Source: Melittangium boletus DSM 14713 (lineage in GTDB: Bacteria > Myxococcota > Myxococcia > Myxococcales > Myxococcaceae). From it: DNA of 64,000 nucleotides. The DNA is taken from assembly GCF_002305855.1 (NCBI RefSeq), contig NZ_CP022163.1:8747765-8811764 (forward strand), given 5' to 3'. The notes under the pieces are model-generated. The model made no database searches. It had not been told where the DNA came from and saw only the letters and a program-made list of their open reading frames with translations. The position numbers were made by a program, and so were the translations under genes. Positions 34,873 through 46,180 of the stretch are shown piece after piece. Each line of letters begins with the position of its first letter. Position 1 is the first letter of the stretch.

Positions 34873-36270
34873 TCAGGAGGGCACGAGCTGCTCCGCGATG
34901 CGGGACAGGTCGGCCACGGAATTCACCACCACGGCGTGGTGGCACTGCTTCGCGTAGGTCAACATCTCGCTGTCGCCAAAGCCCCAGTTGGCGCGCTCCT
35001 CGGGGCACACCCAGAGCAGGCGCTTGCACTTCTGCTTCAGATCCTTGAGCGCCCAGGCGTTGGCGGCGTTGTAGTTGTTACGGCCGTCTCCGATGATCAT
35101 CACCGTGGTGCGGCGGGTGATGGCGCCGAGCTGGTTCTTCGTGAAGGAGGAGAGCGCCCGGCCGTAGTTGGAGTTGGCGGTGAGGGACACGGCGCCCCCC
35201 AGGGTGGCCAGGTCGATCGCCCGGTCCACGTCCTGCTCCTTGAAGTGCTGCGTCACCTCGCCCACGTCCGACACGAAGACGAACGAGCGCACGCGCACGA
35301 AGAGCGACTGCAGCGTGTAGGTGAAGAGCAGCATCATCCGCGAGGCGTTGCGCACCGAATCCGAGATGTCACAGAGCACGACGACCTCGGGGCGCTCGGG
35401 ACGGCGGGCGCGGAACTGGGGCACCATGGGCACCCCACCCCACGGCAGGTTGCGGCGCAGCGTGCGGCGCACGTTGAGCGCGCCCTTGCGCCGCGAGCGC
35501 TGCTTGCGGATGAGCCGCGCCTTGAGCTTTTCCGCCAGGGTGCGCACCGCCGACTGCATTTGATCCAGCTCGGCCTGGCTGAGCTGGTGCAGGGGCTTGT
35601 CCGCCACCCCGCCCGAGGGCTTGCGGATGCGCGCGTCCGCCTGGCGCTTCACCTCACGCCGCGCCGCGTCCTCCACCTTGCGCAGGGCCTCGGCCACGTG
35701 GCGCGAGACGATCTCCACCCCATCCGTGGGCAGGCCTCGCTTGCGCAGCTCCTCCTCGAAGGCCTTGAGCTCCGAGCGCGCCCGGTCCATCCCCGCCGCC
35801 ATCATCAACCGCCGGGAGAAGAAGCCCATCTGCATGGACGTGCCCATGCGCGACAGGTCCAACTGCAACGTGGCCGCGCGGAAGATCTGCGCGAGCCGGG
35901 CCCTGTCCCCCAACAGCGCCGCCTGCGCGAGCGGGGACATCTCCGGGAAGAGCTGGTTCATCTGGTACAGCAGCATCGTCAGGTTGTCGCCCTCGACGAG
36001 CCCCTGATCCTGGATGCTCTGGGCGAGCGACTTGTCGATGCCCTCGAACGTCTTGGCCGCCCCGGAGAAGAAGAAGTCGAAGGCGCGCTGGAACAGCTCC
36101 ACATCCTGCTCGCGCTTGATGAGGGTGGTGCGCAGGACGGCGCGGAAGACGGTCTTGTCTCCGAGCCCCACCTCCGCGGTGGCCCGGGCCGCGTCCGTCA
36201 CCTCGGACGTGCTGACCCGCACGCCGTTCTGGCGGAGGACCTCGGCGAATTCGACGATGCGTGCGTCCAT
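34873..36270 (-). CDS. VWA-domain protein of the CoxE-like family
   Basis: The start at 36270 (MDARIVEFAEVLRQNGVRVSTSEV) matches how CoxE-like proteins begin, though the ribosome-binding site is weak and a longer start exists. The 465-aa protein has a helical N-terminal half and a C-terminal von Willebrand A domain. The metal-site motif is DISDSV, and the later segments FVFVSDVG and TTVMIIGDGRNN fit the fold. Family members usually pair with a MoxR-type AAA ATPase to insert metals or remodel complexes. None is encoded nearby, which is unusual. The pair with the 167-aa gene is likely an operon. Confidence 0.82.
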   Translation of the reverse strand: MDARIVEFAEVLRQNGVRVSTSEVTDAARATAEVGLGDKTVFRAVLRTTLIKREQDVELFQRAFDFFFSGAAKTFEGIDKSLAQSIQDQGLVEGDNLTMLLYQMNQLFPEMSPLAQAALLGDRARLAQIFRAATLQLDLSRMGTSMQMGFFSRRLMMAAGMDRARSELKAFEEELRKRGLPTDGVEIVSRHVAEALRKVEDAARREVKRQADARIRKPSGGVADKPLHQLSQAELDQMQSAVRTLAEKLKARLIRKQRSRRKGALNVRRTLRRNLPWGGVPMVPQFRARRPERPEVVVLCDISDSVRNASRMMLLFTYTLQSLFVRVRSFVFVSDVGEVTQHFKEQDVDRAIDLATLGGAVSLTANSNYGRALSSFTKNQLGAITRRTTVMIIGDGRNNYNAANAWALKDLKQKCKRLLWVCPEERANWGFGDSEMLTYAKQCHHAVVVNSVADLSRIAEQLVPS

Positions 36271-36375
36271 GTGGCGGTGTGACCCCTGGCTCCCAGGTCC
36301 CCTGACCAAGCCCAGATCCAGGACGTAGCGAGAAGACCCAGGAAGTGCACGTCCTTTGTTTCGGACGACAGCCAC

Positions 36376-37158
36376 CTACTGCTTGGAGGATACGCCCGCC
36401 GGGGAGGCCACGAGCAGGACGTCTCCCTCTTGGACGTGCTGGCGCAGGAAGGTCAGGGCCTCGTCCGCCCGCGTGCGCTCCTCGAGCTGCTTGACCTGGA
36501 GCCGGTAGACGTTGCCTTCCACGGGCATGAGGGGGGCGTGGCGCAGATGGGTCCGGGGATCGCCCGGAGGCGTCAGCTTCAAGGTGAGGTACTGCCCGGG
36601 CGTGAAGGGCGCGATCGGTTGACCATCCTCGGGGTGCAGGTCGAACATGGTGGCGTGTGGATCCTCGGTGCGCTTGTTCCGCACCACGAAGCGCCGGAAG
36701 CCCTTCCAGCCTCCGGGCTGGGCATGGGCTTTCTCATACAGCTCGCGCTCGACGGAGATGAAGACCGAGGCGATCTCCTGATAGGCCTCGGCCCAGGCCC
36801 CGAGGATCTCCCCGGTGGCCGCATCCCCCAGCACCTCCTTGATGGCGGCGAGCAGGTGCTGGCCCACGATGGGATAATGCTCGGGCACGACGCCCAGGGC
36901 GCGGTGCTTGTGCGCGATGTTCCTCACCGCCGGGAGGATGGCCTCCAACCGCTCGATGTTCTGCGCCGCCGCGTAGACGGCATTGGCCAGGGCGGCCTGC
37001 TGCTTGCCCTCGCGCTGGCGGGCCTGGTTGAAGACGTCGCGCAGCTCCGGGTGGCTCTCGAAGAGGCGCTGGTAGAAGCGGGTGGTGATGGCCTCACCGT
37101 GCACCTTCAGGACGGGCACGGTGGACTGGATGATCTCGATGGTTCGGGGCGCGAGCAT
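36376..37158 (-). CDS. flavohaemoglobin-like globin with degenerate FAD domain and no NAD domain
   Basis: The 260-aa protein begins with a complete flavohaemoglobin globin domain. By count, Tyr29, Gln53, proximal His85, Tyr95 and Glu137 fall at the same numbers as the key residues of E. coli Hmp. A partial FAD domain follows (residues about 152-255, with PGQYLTLKL). The RxYS flavin-binding motif is replaced by RHAP at 206-209. The chain stops at SPAGVSSKQ, just where Hmp continues into FAD binding and the NAD domain. Hmp has about 396 aa. The haem site looks functional, but nitric-oxide dioxygenase turnover would need another reductase. It is 28 bases after the MFS gene. Confidence 0.8.
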   Translation of the reverse strand: MLAPRTIEIIQSTVPVLKVHGEAITTRFYQRLFESHPELRDVFNQARQREGKQQAALANAVYAAAQNIERLEAILPAVRNIAHKHRALGVVPEHYPIVGQHLLAAIKEVLGDAATGEILGAWAEAYQEIASVFISVERELYEKAHAQPGGWKGFRRFVVRNKRTEDPHATMFDLHPEDGQPIAPFTPGQYLTLKLTPPGDPRTHLRHAPLMPVEGNVYRLQVKQLEERTRADEALTFLRQHVQEGDVLLVASPAGVSSKQ

Positions 37159-37186
37159 GCGCCGCAGCATAGCGCCCGCGCGCGTG

Positions 37187-38404
37187 TCAGGCAGCCGCGC
37201 GGAGACGCCGATGCTCCAGTCCCATCGACACCCCGAAGAGCGCCAGGCCCGCGACCGCCATGGCCGCGCCCACGGCCCCCGTGGCGTTCCAACCCAGGCC
37301 CGCCGCGATGACGAGTCCCCCGAGCCAGGCCCCCAGGGCATTGGCGAGGTTGAAGGCCGAGTGGTTGAGCGACGCGGCCAGCGTCTGGGCATCCGCGGCG
37401 ACGTCCATGAGCCGCGTCTGCAGTCCCGGCACCAGCGCGAAGCCCATGCCGATGGCGAACGCGGACAGGGACGCCAGCCAGGGGTTGCGCGCGGTGAGCC
37501 AGAAGGAGCCAAGCGTGATGACGTTCCAGAGCAGCGCCGCGACGATCGTCTTCGGCAGCGAGCGGTCCGCGAACGACGCGCCCACCAGATTGCCCACCAC
37601 CATGCCGAGGCCCACCCCCGAGAGCACCAGGGGCACGAGCGCCAGCCGCAGTCCCGCGAGCTCGGTCAGGGTCGGGGTGATGTAGCTGTAGACGGCGAAC
37701 AGCCCCCCAAAACCCACCGAGCCCACGCCCAGGGTCAGCCACACCTGCACGCGCCGCAGCGCGCCAAGCTCGCGCAAGGGACTGGCCCCCTCCACGGCGC
37801 GGGTTCTCGGGATGTGGAGCAGCGTGAGCAGCCAGGCGCTCGCCGCGAGCCCGCCGATGAGCAGGTACGCCGTGCGCCAGCTCGCGACCTGCCCGAGCCC
37901 CGTGGCCAGAGGCGAGCCCACGACACACGCGATCGTCAGTCCGAGCATGAGCCGTCCCACCGCGCGGGCCCGCCCCTCGGGCCCGGCGAAGTCCGCCACC
38001 ACCAGGGCCGCCACGCCGAAGAAGGTGCCGTGGGGCAGACCGGACAGGAAGCGCAAGAGCCACAGGCTCTCATAGGACGGAGCGAGCGCGCTCGCGAAGT
38101 TGCCAAGCGCCAGGGCGGCCAACAGGCCCAGGAGCACCCGGTGGCGCGGGAGCCGGGCGCATACCACCGCGAGCACGGGCGCGCCCACCATCACCCCGAG
38201 CGCGTAGGCGCTGATCAGATGGCCCGCCTGGGGCACGGAGACGTGCACCTCCCGGGCGACATCCGGCAAGAGGCCCATGATGGAGAACTCGCTCGTGCCG
38301 ATGGCGAAGCCCCCGAGCGCCAGGGCGAACTCGGTCCAGCGGGCCTGGGCCCGGGACACGGGCGCGGACAGCGCGCCGAGCGAGGAGAGTGGAGCGGAAT
38401 GCAT
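37187..38404 (-). CDS. MFS exporter, AraJ/YdhP-like
   Basis: The 405-aa protein has the 12 hydrophobic segments of a major-facilitator transporter of the DHA1 type. Near the N-terminus, FAIGTSEFSIMGLLPDVA and the ISAYALGVMVGAPVLAV motif closely match the AraJ/YdhP/SotB branch, which exports sugars or drugs. The loop 2-3 signature reads RLPRHRVLLG. It is in the inner membrane. It lies 18 bases after the HAD phosphatase gene and probably shares its transcript. The substrate is not determinable from sequence. Confidence 0.88.
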   Translation of the reverse strand: MHSAPLSSLGALSAPVSRAQARWTEFALALGGFAIGTSEFSIMGLLPDVAREVHVSVPQAGHLISAYALGVMVGAPVLAVVCARLPRHRVLLGLLAALALGNFASALAPSYESLWLLRFLSGLPHGTFFGVAALVVADFAGPEGRARAVGRLMLGLTIACVVGSPLATGLGQVASWRTAYLLIGGLAASAWLLTLLHIPRTRAVEGASPLRELGALRRVQVWLTLGVGSVGFGGLFAVYSYITPTLTELAGLRLALVPLVLSGVGLGMVVGNLVGASFADRSLPKTIVAALLWNVITLGSFWLTARNPWLASLSAFAIGMGFALVPGLQTRLMDVAADAQTLAASLNHSAFNLANALGAWLGGLVIAAGLGWNATGAVGAAMAVAGLALFGVSMGLEHRRLRAAA

Positions 38405-38422
38405 GACGGTGTCCTTCGGAAG

Positions 38423-39097
38423 TCAGGGGGCGATATCGGTGGGCAGCGCGCGGAAGTCCTCGGCGATCCAGTGCGGCGCCTCGCGCGACAGGACGTCCCG
38501 GGGAAACGAGGTGGTCAGCGCGACGCAGCTCGCGCCGGCGGCCCGGGCGGCGCGCAGGCCGGCCACGGCGTCCTCGAACACGAGGCACGCGCTCGGGGAG
38601 ACTCCCAGCGCCGCGGCCGCCTTGAGATACACCTCGGGATGGGGCTTGCCTTGGACGACGTTCGCCGCGGTGATGCGCACCGGGAACGCCTCGCTCAGGC
38701 CCAGGCGCGACAGGGCACGCTCGGCGTGCGAGGGCGTGGCGCTCGTGCCCAGGGCCCAGGGCACCCCGGCGGCCCGCAGGGCCTGGAGGAACTCCCGCAC
38801 CCCGGGGACTGCGGACACGGGCTCGGTCTCCAGTGCCTGGAGGACCAGCGGCTCCACTTCCCGCATCATCGCGGCGAGCGTGTCCTCACCCAGGGCCGCG
38901 CCGAACCAGTCGCGCAGGGTCTCTCGGGCCGGGCGCCCGTTGCTGGCGAGCAGCTGGGCCCCGGTCGGGACGAATCCGCGCGCGAGCCCGAACCGCTCCC
39001 ACACCCGGTAGTGCAGGGCCGTCGTGTCGATGATGACGCCATCCAGGTCGAACAGGACGGCGGAGAAGGGATAGGGTGTCGAGCGCCGGAGCTGCAT
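38423..39097 (-). CDS. HAD-superfamily phosphatase, beta-phosphoglucomutase-like
   Basis: The start at ATG 39097 is preferred over a longer frame because an AAAGG lies ten bases upstream. The 224-aa protein is a class I HAD hydrolase. Motif I is DLDGVIIDT (DxDGV, typical of PGMB-like enzymes). Motif II is the Thr in LGTSATPS. Motif III is the Lys in GKPHPEVY, and motif IV is FEDAVAG. The cap resembles sugar-phosphate phosphatases and phosphoglucomutases. With the DeoR regulator across the intergenic region and the MFS gene downstream, a role in sugar-phosphate detoxification or use is plausible, but unproven. Confidence 0.85.
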   Translation of the reverse strand: MQLRRSTPYPFSAVLFDLDGVIIDTTALHYRVWERFGLARGFVPTGAQLLASNGRPARETLRDWFGAALGEDTLAAMMREVEPLVLQALETEPVSAVPGVREFLQALRAAGVPWALGTSATPSHAERALSRLGLSEAFPVRITAANVVQGKPHPEVYLKAAAALGVSPSACLVFEDAVAGLRAARAAGASCVALTTSFPRDVLSREAPHWIAEDFRALPTDIAP

Positions 39098-39134
39098 GAA
39101 GGTGCGCCTTTCCGCACGGAAACCGCACGTTCGT

Positions 39135-39177
39135 GCCGAATCGTGTAACAACACGGAGTTAACATGCCCGATTCGGC
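39135..39177. promoter_or_regulatory. candidate operator between the DeoR gene and the HAD-MFS operon
   Basis: Nine-base arms GCCGAATCG (39135-39143) and CGATTCGGC (39169-39177) are perfect inverted repeats 25 bases apart. Inside, GTGTAAC and GTTAACA form a second, imperfect pair. This lies in the 170-base divergent region and is the natural place for an auto-regulating DeoR protein to bind. Confidence 0.45.
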
Positions 39178-39267
39178 GGTTTCAAGTCGAAGGCATGTGA
39201 ATTCATGCGGGATCGGGCACCTCCGTGCACGCTTCCGCCGGTTTCTGTCGGAAAGGCGGTTGGCCGA

Positions 39268-40023
39268 ATGCTCACCCTCGAGCGGCGCAAGCGAATCCTG
39301 GAGACCCTGGCGAATGACCAGCGCGTGGTGGCGAGCGCCCTGGCCGCCGAGTTCGGCGTATCGGAGGACACGGTGCGGCGCGACCTGCGGGAGCTCGCCG
39401 AGGAGGGCCTGCTCCGGCGGGTCTACGGCGGAGCGGTTCCTCGGTCGCCAGTGTCCCCCACCTACGCCGGGCGCCGGGGCGAATCGGTGGCGGCCAAGAG
39501 CGCCATCGCCGCCACTGCGGCGGGCTTCTTCCGGGCCGGTCAGGTGGTGTTCATCGACGCGGGCACCACGGCCCTGGCGGTGGCCATGCACATTCCCAAG
39601 GAGCTGGCGCTGACGGTGGTCACCCACAGCCTGCCGGTGGCGTCGGCGCTGGCGGAGCATCCGACGGTGGAGGTGATCCTCCTGGGCGGGCGGGTGCTCA
39701 AGGCGGCGCTGGCCACGGTGGGGGCCGAGACGGTAGAGGGCTACCGGCGGATCCGCGCGGACCTGTGTGTGCTGGGGACGGCGAGCGTGCACCCGGACAT
39801 TGGCCTGGGCGTCTTCGTCCACGAGGACGCCGAGGTCAAACGCGCCATGGTGGGGGCGGCCGCGGAGGTGATGGTCGTCGCCGCGGGGGAAAAGCTGGGC
39901 ACCACCGCGCCCTTTCTCGTCGGGCCACTGTCGATCGTCGATCGACTGGTGACGGACGAGGCTGCGCCGGATGAGGTGACCCGGACCCTCGCGAGGGCGG
40001 GAGTCGACATCGTCCGGGGCTGA
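39268..40023 (+). CDS. DeoR-family transcriptional regulator
   Basis: The ATG at 39268 (MLTLERRKRILETLANDQRVVASALAAEFGVS) matches the normal DeoR start, behind a GGAAAGG site. The 251-aa protein has an N-terminal winged helix with the DeoR signature (VSEDTVRRDLRELAEEGLLRRVYGGA) and a C-terminal DeoRC effector domain (IDAGTTALAVAMHI, VTHSLPVASALA). Such proteins bind sugar phosphates and usually repress neighbouring genes. The divergent HAD and MFS genes are the likely targets. Confidence 0.93.
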   Translation: MLTLERRKRILETLANDQRVVASALAAEFGVSEDTVRRDLRELAEEGLLRRVYGGAVPRSPVSPTYAGRRGESVAAKSAIAATAAGFFRAGQVVFIDAGTTALAVAMHIPKELALTVVTHSLPVASALAEHPTVEVILLGGRVLKAALATVGAETVEGYRRIRADLCVLGTASVHPDIGLGVFVHEDAEVKRAMVGAAAEVMVVAAGEKLGTTAPFLVGPLSIVDRLVTDEAAPDEVTRTLARAGVDIVRG

Positions 40024-40027
40024 GCCG

Positions 40028-41317
40028 TTAAGTACCCACCTCGAAGGCCATCACGGTTTCCACGTGATGCGTCTGGGGGAACATGTCCACCACCTGGAGG
40101 GCCGTGGGGGCATAGCCCGCCTCCACGAGGCCGCCCGCGTCCCGGGCCAGGGCGCCAGGGTCGCACGCCACGTACACCACGCGGTGGACGCCCAGGGCCT
40201 TGAGCCACTTCGCGAGCCCCGGCGCACCGGTGCGGGGTGGATCCACCAGGGCCAGGTCGAATCGTCTGCCTTCGCGGATGAGTCCTTCGCAGGCCTTGCG
40301 GACGTCACCCTGGATGAAGCGCACGTTGGCCACCCCACCCTCGCGCGCGCCGCGCTGGGCCAGATCCACGGACACGGAGGAGGACTCCACGCCGAGCACC
40401 TGGGCGGCGATCGCGGCGATGGGGAAGGTGAAGTTGCCATTGCCCGAGTACAGCTCCAGCACCGAGTCCGTCTCCCGAGGCGCCAGTTCGTGCACGGCGG
40501 CCGTCACCAGGCCCACGTTGGCCTCGGCATGGGCCTGGGAGAACGCGTCCGGGCGCAGGAACAAGGGCACTTCCGGGCGCAGGGGCGAGAGCGAGCGCAG
40601 CACCGGCTTGCCGATGATGCGGGGCGAGCCCTCCTTGGGGACCAGCACCGCGCCCTCGAGCCGCAGCGCGCGCACCGCCGCCTCGGCCGCCTCCACGTAA
40701 CGGGGCGTCACCTGCCCCTGGAGCATCACCGCGAAGGCCGCCTTGGATCCCTCGGCGAGCAGATGCACTTCTTCCGCCTCGCGGGACAGGGGCTTGAGCA
40801 ACGGCCCGAGCTTGCCGGGCAGCTCGGCCAGGGCGGGCACGAGCGCGGGACACACCTGCACGGGCACACGGTCGTGACTGCGCCGCCCGAAGTAGACCAA
40901 CTCGTCCTTGAGGAAGTGCAGCACCGCGCGGCGCCGGTAGCCGAAGTCCCTCGGGGCCACGAGCAGGGGCCGCACGGTGAAGGCGTCCCGCTTCACGTGG
41001 CCCAGGTGTTCCAGCGCGGAGAGGACGATCTCCTGCTTCGCGGCACGCTGGGCGGGCTCGGCGAGTTCCAACCAATCGCATCCGCCACATCGGGCGCTGA
41101 GGGCACACGCGGAGGGGCGCCGGTCCGGGGACGCCTCCAGCACGTCCCCGAGCAGATGCCCGCGCAGCACCCGCCCCTCCTGCTCCAGCCGCACCCGCAC
41201 CCGGTCGCCCGGGAAGGCGCCGGGCACGAAGACGGTGCGGCCCTCGTGGGAGGCCACCCCCTCTCCGAGTTGCCCGAGGCGCTCGATGGTCAACTCGATG
41301 GGCGAATCCGGCAGCAC
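40028..41317 (-). CDS. RNA m5U methyltransferase, RlmD/TrmA-like
   Basis: The 429-aa protein makes 5-methyluridine in RNA. The start is taken at GTG 41317, two bases after the CoA-transferase stop. A TRAM domain covers about 5-60. Cys71, Cys77, Cys80 and Cys156 form the RumA-type iron-sulphur cluster set. The methyltransferase domain has ELYSGNGNFTFP, VDPPRTG and the catalytic Cys385 in YVACDP, plus a final Glu in HHVET. The four cluster cysteines favour RlmD (23S rRNA) over TrmA. It is odd to find it as the last gene of a ketone-body operon. Confidence 0.88.
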   Translation of the reverse strand: MLPDSPIELTIERLGQLGEGVASHEGRTVFVPGAFPGDRVRVRLEQEGRVLRGHLLGDVLEASPDRRPSACALSARCGGCDWLELAEPAQRAAKQEIVLSALEHLGHVKRDAFTVRPLLVAPRDFGYRRRAVLHFLKDELVYFGRRSHDRVPVQVCPALVPALAELPGKLGPLLKPLSREAEEVHLLAEGSKAAFAVMLQGQVTPRYVEAAEAAVRALRLEGAVLVPKEGSPRIIGKPVLRSLSPLRPEVPLFLRPDAFSQAHAEANVGLVTAAVHELAPRETDSVLELYSGNGNFTFPIAAIAAQVLGVESSSVSVDLAQRGAREGGVANVRFIQGDVRKACEGLIREGRRFDLALVDPPRTGAPGLAKWLKALGVHRVVYVACDPGALARDAGGLVEAGYAPTALQVVDMFPQTHHVETVMAFEVGT

Positions 41318-41319
41318 GC

Positions 41320-41976
41320 TCAGATCTTCATCTCGCGCAGGTCCGGGGCCACCTTGAGCTTGGGCTCGGTGAGGGCCTGCACCTGCTCCACGGTCACGCC
41401 CGGCGCCACCTCGCGCAGCACGAGCCCTTCCGGCGTCACGTCGATGAAGGCGTACTCGGTGACGATGTGGTTGACGCACTTGAGACCGGTGATGGGCAGC
41501 GCGCACTGCTTGAGGATCTTCGGCTTGCCCTCCTTGTTGGCCTGCTCCATGGCCACGAAGACGCGCTTGGCGCCCACCGCCAGGTCCATGGCGCCACCCG
41601 GGCCCTTCACCATCTTGCCGGGGATCATCCAGTTGGCCAGGTCACCCTGCTCGCTCACCTCCATGGCGCCGAGCACGGCCAGGTCGATGTGGCCTCCGCG
41701 GATCATCCCGAAGGACAGCGCCGAGTCGAAGTAGGCCGAGCCCTTGACGACGGTGACGGTCTCCTTGCCGGCGTTGATGAGGTCCGGATCCTCCTCGCCC
41801 TCGAGGGGCCAGGGGCCCATGCCGAGGATGCCGTTCTCCGAGTGGAGCATGATGTCCATGCCCTTCGGGACGTAGTTGGCGACCAGGGTCGGCATGCCGA
41901 TGCCGAGGTTGACGTAGTAGCCGTCGCGCAGTTCCTGGGCGATGCGCTGGGCGATCTGCTCACGGGACAGGGGCAT
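41320..41976 (-). CDS. scoB: 3-oxoacid CoA-transferase subunit B
   Basis: This 218-aa subunit, with its partner at 41980, moves CoA from succinyl-CoA to acetoacetate. The catalytic glutamate is Glu47 in the SENGILGMG motif. GMPTLVANYVPKG and the VKGPGGAMDLAVGA loop are typical. It starts three bases after subunit A, so the two are coupled and should form the usual heteromeric enzyme. With thiolase upstream, this allows acetoacetate to be activated and split to acetyl-CoA. Confidence 0.94.
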   Translation of the reverse strand: MPLSREQIAQRIAQELRDGYYVNLGIGMPTLVANYVPKGMDIMLHSENGILGMGPWPLEGEEDPDLINAGKETVTVVKGSAYFDSALSFGMIRGGHIDLAVLGAMEVSEQGDLANWMIPGKMVKGPGGAMDLAVGAKRVFVAMEQANKEGKPKILKQCALPITGLKCVNHIVTEYAFIDVTPEGLVLREVAPGVTVEQVQALTEPKLKVAPDLREMKI

Positions 41977-41979
41977 GGC

Positions 41980-42678
41980 TCAGGCCTTCTTCTGGACGGT
42001 GCGGCGTTCAATCCACTTCTGCAGGTTCTTCGCCTGGATGATGCGGTGCACGAAGATGCCGGGCAGGTGCACCTGATCCGGGTCGATCTCCCCGGCCTGC
42101 ACGATGTGCTCGGCCTCGACGATGGTGACCTTGCCGGCCATGCACATCATCGGAGAGAAGTTCCGGGCCGTCTTGTTGAACACCAGGTTGCCCCAGGTGT
42201 CGGCCTTCCACGCGCGCACGATGGTGAAGTCCGCCTTGAGGGGCGCCTCCAGCACGTGCAGACGCCCGTCGATCATCCGGGTCTCCTTGCCCTTGGAGAG
42301 CTCGGTGCCCGCGCCCGACGGCGTGAAGAAGCCGCCGATGCCACAGCCCCCGGCGCGGATGCGCTCGGCGAGCGTGCCCTGGGGGTTGAGCTCCACCTCC
42401 AACTCCTTGGAGATGAACTGGCGCTCGAACTCCTTGTTCTCTCCCACGTAGCTGGCGACGATCTTCTTCACCTGCTTGGCGTTGAGGAGAATTCCCAGGC
42501 CGAGCTCGGTGGTGCCGCAGTTGTTGGAGATGATGGTCAGGCCCTTGGTGCCCTTGCGGTGGATCGCCGAGATCAAGTTCTCGGGATTGCCACACAGCCC
42601 GAAGCCGCCACTCATGAGCGTGGCGCCATCGGGGATGTCGCGGACGGCCTCGTCCGCGCTCGGGATGATCTTGTTCAT
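41980..42678 (-). CDS. scoA: 3-oxoacid CoA-transferase subunit A
   Basis: This 232-aa protein is the CoA-binding subunit of succinyl-CoA:3-ketoacid CoA-transferase. It shows GGFGLCGNPENLI at the N-terminus and GGCGIGGFFTPSGAGTE in the middle, both family hallmarks. It lies 33 bases after the thiolase gene and three bases before subunit B. Confidence 0.94.
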   Translation of the reverse strand: MNKIIPSADEAVRDIPDGATLMSGGFGLCGNPENLISAIHRKGTKGLTIISNNCGTTELGLGILLNAKQVKKIVASYVGENKEFERQFISKELEVELNPQGTLAERIRAGGCGIGGFFTPSGAGTELSKGKETRMIDGRLHVLEAPLKADFTIVRAWKADTWGNLVFNKTARNFSPMMCMAGKVTIVEAEHIVQAGEIDPDQVHLPGIFVHRIIQAKNLQKWIERRTVQKKA

Positions 42679-42711
42679 GCTCCCCTCCTCTTCACGAGCC
42701 GCGTGGGTGGA

Positions 42712-43890
<1,179 letters not shown>

Positions 43891-43944
43891 GATCCGCCTC
43901 CTGGAAAAATGCTGGGATGAGGTTCAATAACTCCCGGCCGTGCC

Positions 43945-43973
43945 CTTATCACCGTGCTCGGAAGGAGGGTCAA
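43945..43973 (-). promoter_or_regulatory. sigma-70-like promoter for the thiolase/CoA-transferase operon
   Basis: On the minus strand a -35 TTGACC (43973-43968) and a -10 GATAAG (43950-43945) are spaced by 17 bases, about 55 bases before the thiolase start. The other fatty-acid operon has the same -35 and spacing at 51393-51421. Confidence 0.55.
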
Positions 43974-44006
43974 GCACACCGCTCCGCCAGAATCCCAAGT
44001 GACACG

Positions 44007-44044
44007 AAAAAGCAGACAGCCGGGCCCCCACTCGGGAACCCGGC
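44007..44044 (-). terminator. intrinsic terminator after rpsA
   Basis: Read on the minus strand, GCCGGG (44044-44039) and CCCGGC (44024-44019) form the core of a hairpin. A T-run (44011-44007) follows within ten bases. It starts 34 bases beyond the rpsA stop. Confidence 0.7.
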
Positions 44045-44078
44045 CGCCGTGCTGTGCTTCTACGAGGCGTGAAGCGGA

Positions 44079-45788
<1,710 letters not shown>

Positions 45789-46180
45789 TTGGTTGATGAT
45801 CCTTGGGAAACGGTGCTGCTGCCCCCGGTTGTTGGACGTCGGCCACTCGCGGGGAGCTACGGGTGGCCCGCGATCAGTTCCACAGTGGAGCTGACTCGAA
45901 GCCGCGCACCCTAGACACCGGTTATACCGGCAGTCAAGCGAGCACGTGGCCCTGGATTCAGATCTGTCAATACGGCGCTGACACCCGGATGTCCTTTTTC
46001 CTCCAAGGAGCCGCGTGTCCTCTGTCCAGGGGACGGTAGGTCCCGGGCGCACAGGGTGCCAGGGTCTGGATCTGAACGCCCCCTGCCCGCCTGGGTAGCG
46101 GGCATGAACTCCAGGGCCAGCAACCCAAGTACACGTTTTCGTTGTCAAAGCCGCCAATGAAACCCGCTAGGATGGAAGCG
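45789..46180. other. intergenic region between rpsA and the TetR gene
   Basis: This 392-base divergent region has no gene I can support. It contains the rpsA promoter (45908-45937) and scattered imperfect repeats, such as TTCAGATC near 45958 and GATCTGAA near 46071. A long rpsA leader of about 110 bases would result from that promoter and could be regulated by S1 itself, as in E. coli. That is speculation. Confidence 0.5.
45908..45937 (-). promoter_or_regulatory. sigma-70-like promoter for rpsA with a palindrome in the spacer
   Basis: On the minus strand a -35 TTGACT (45937-45932) and a -10 TAGGGT (45913-45908) are spaced by 18 bases. Inside the spacer is the perfect dyad CCGGT-TAT-ACCGG (45918-45930), placed where a repressor or activator of the MerR kind could act. 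Confidence 0.45.
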
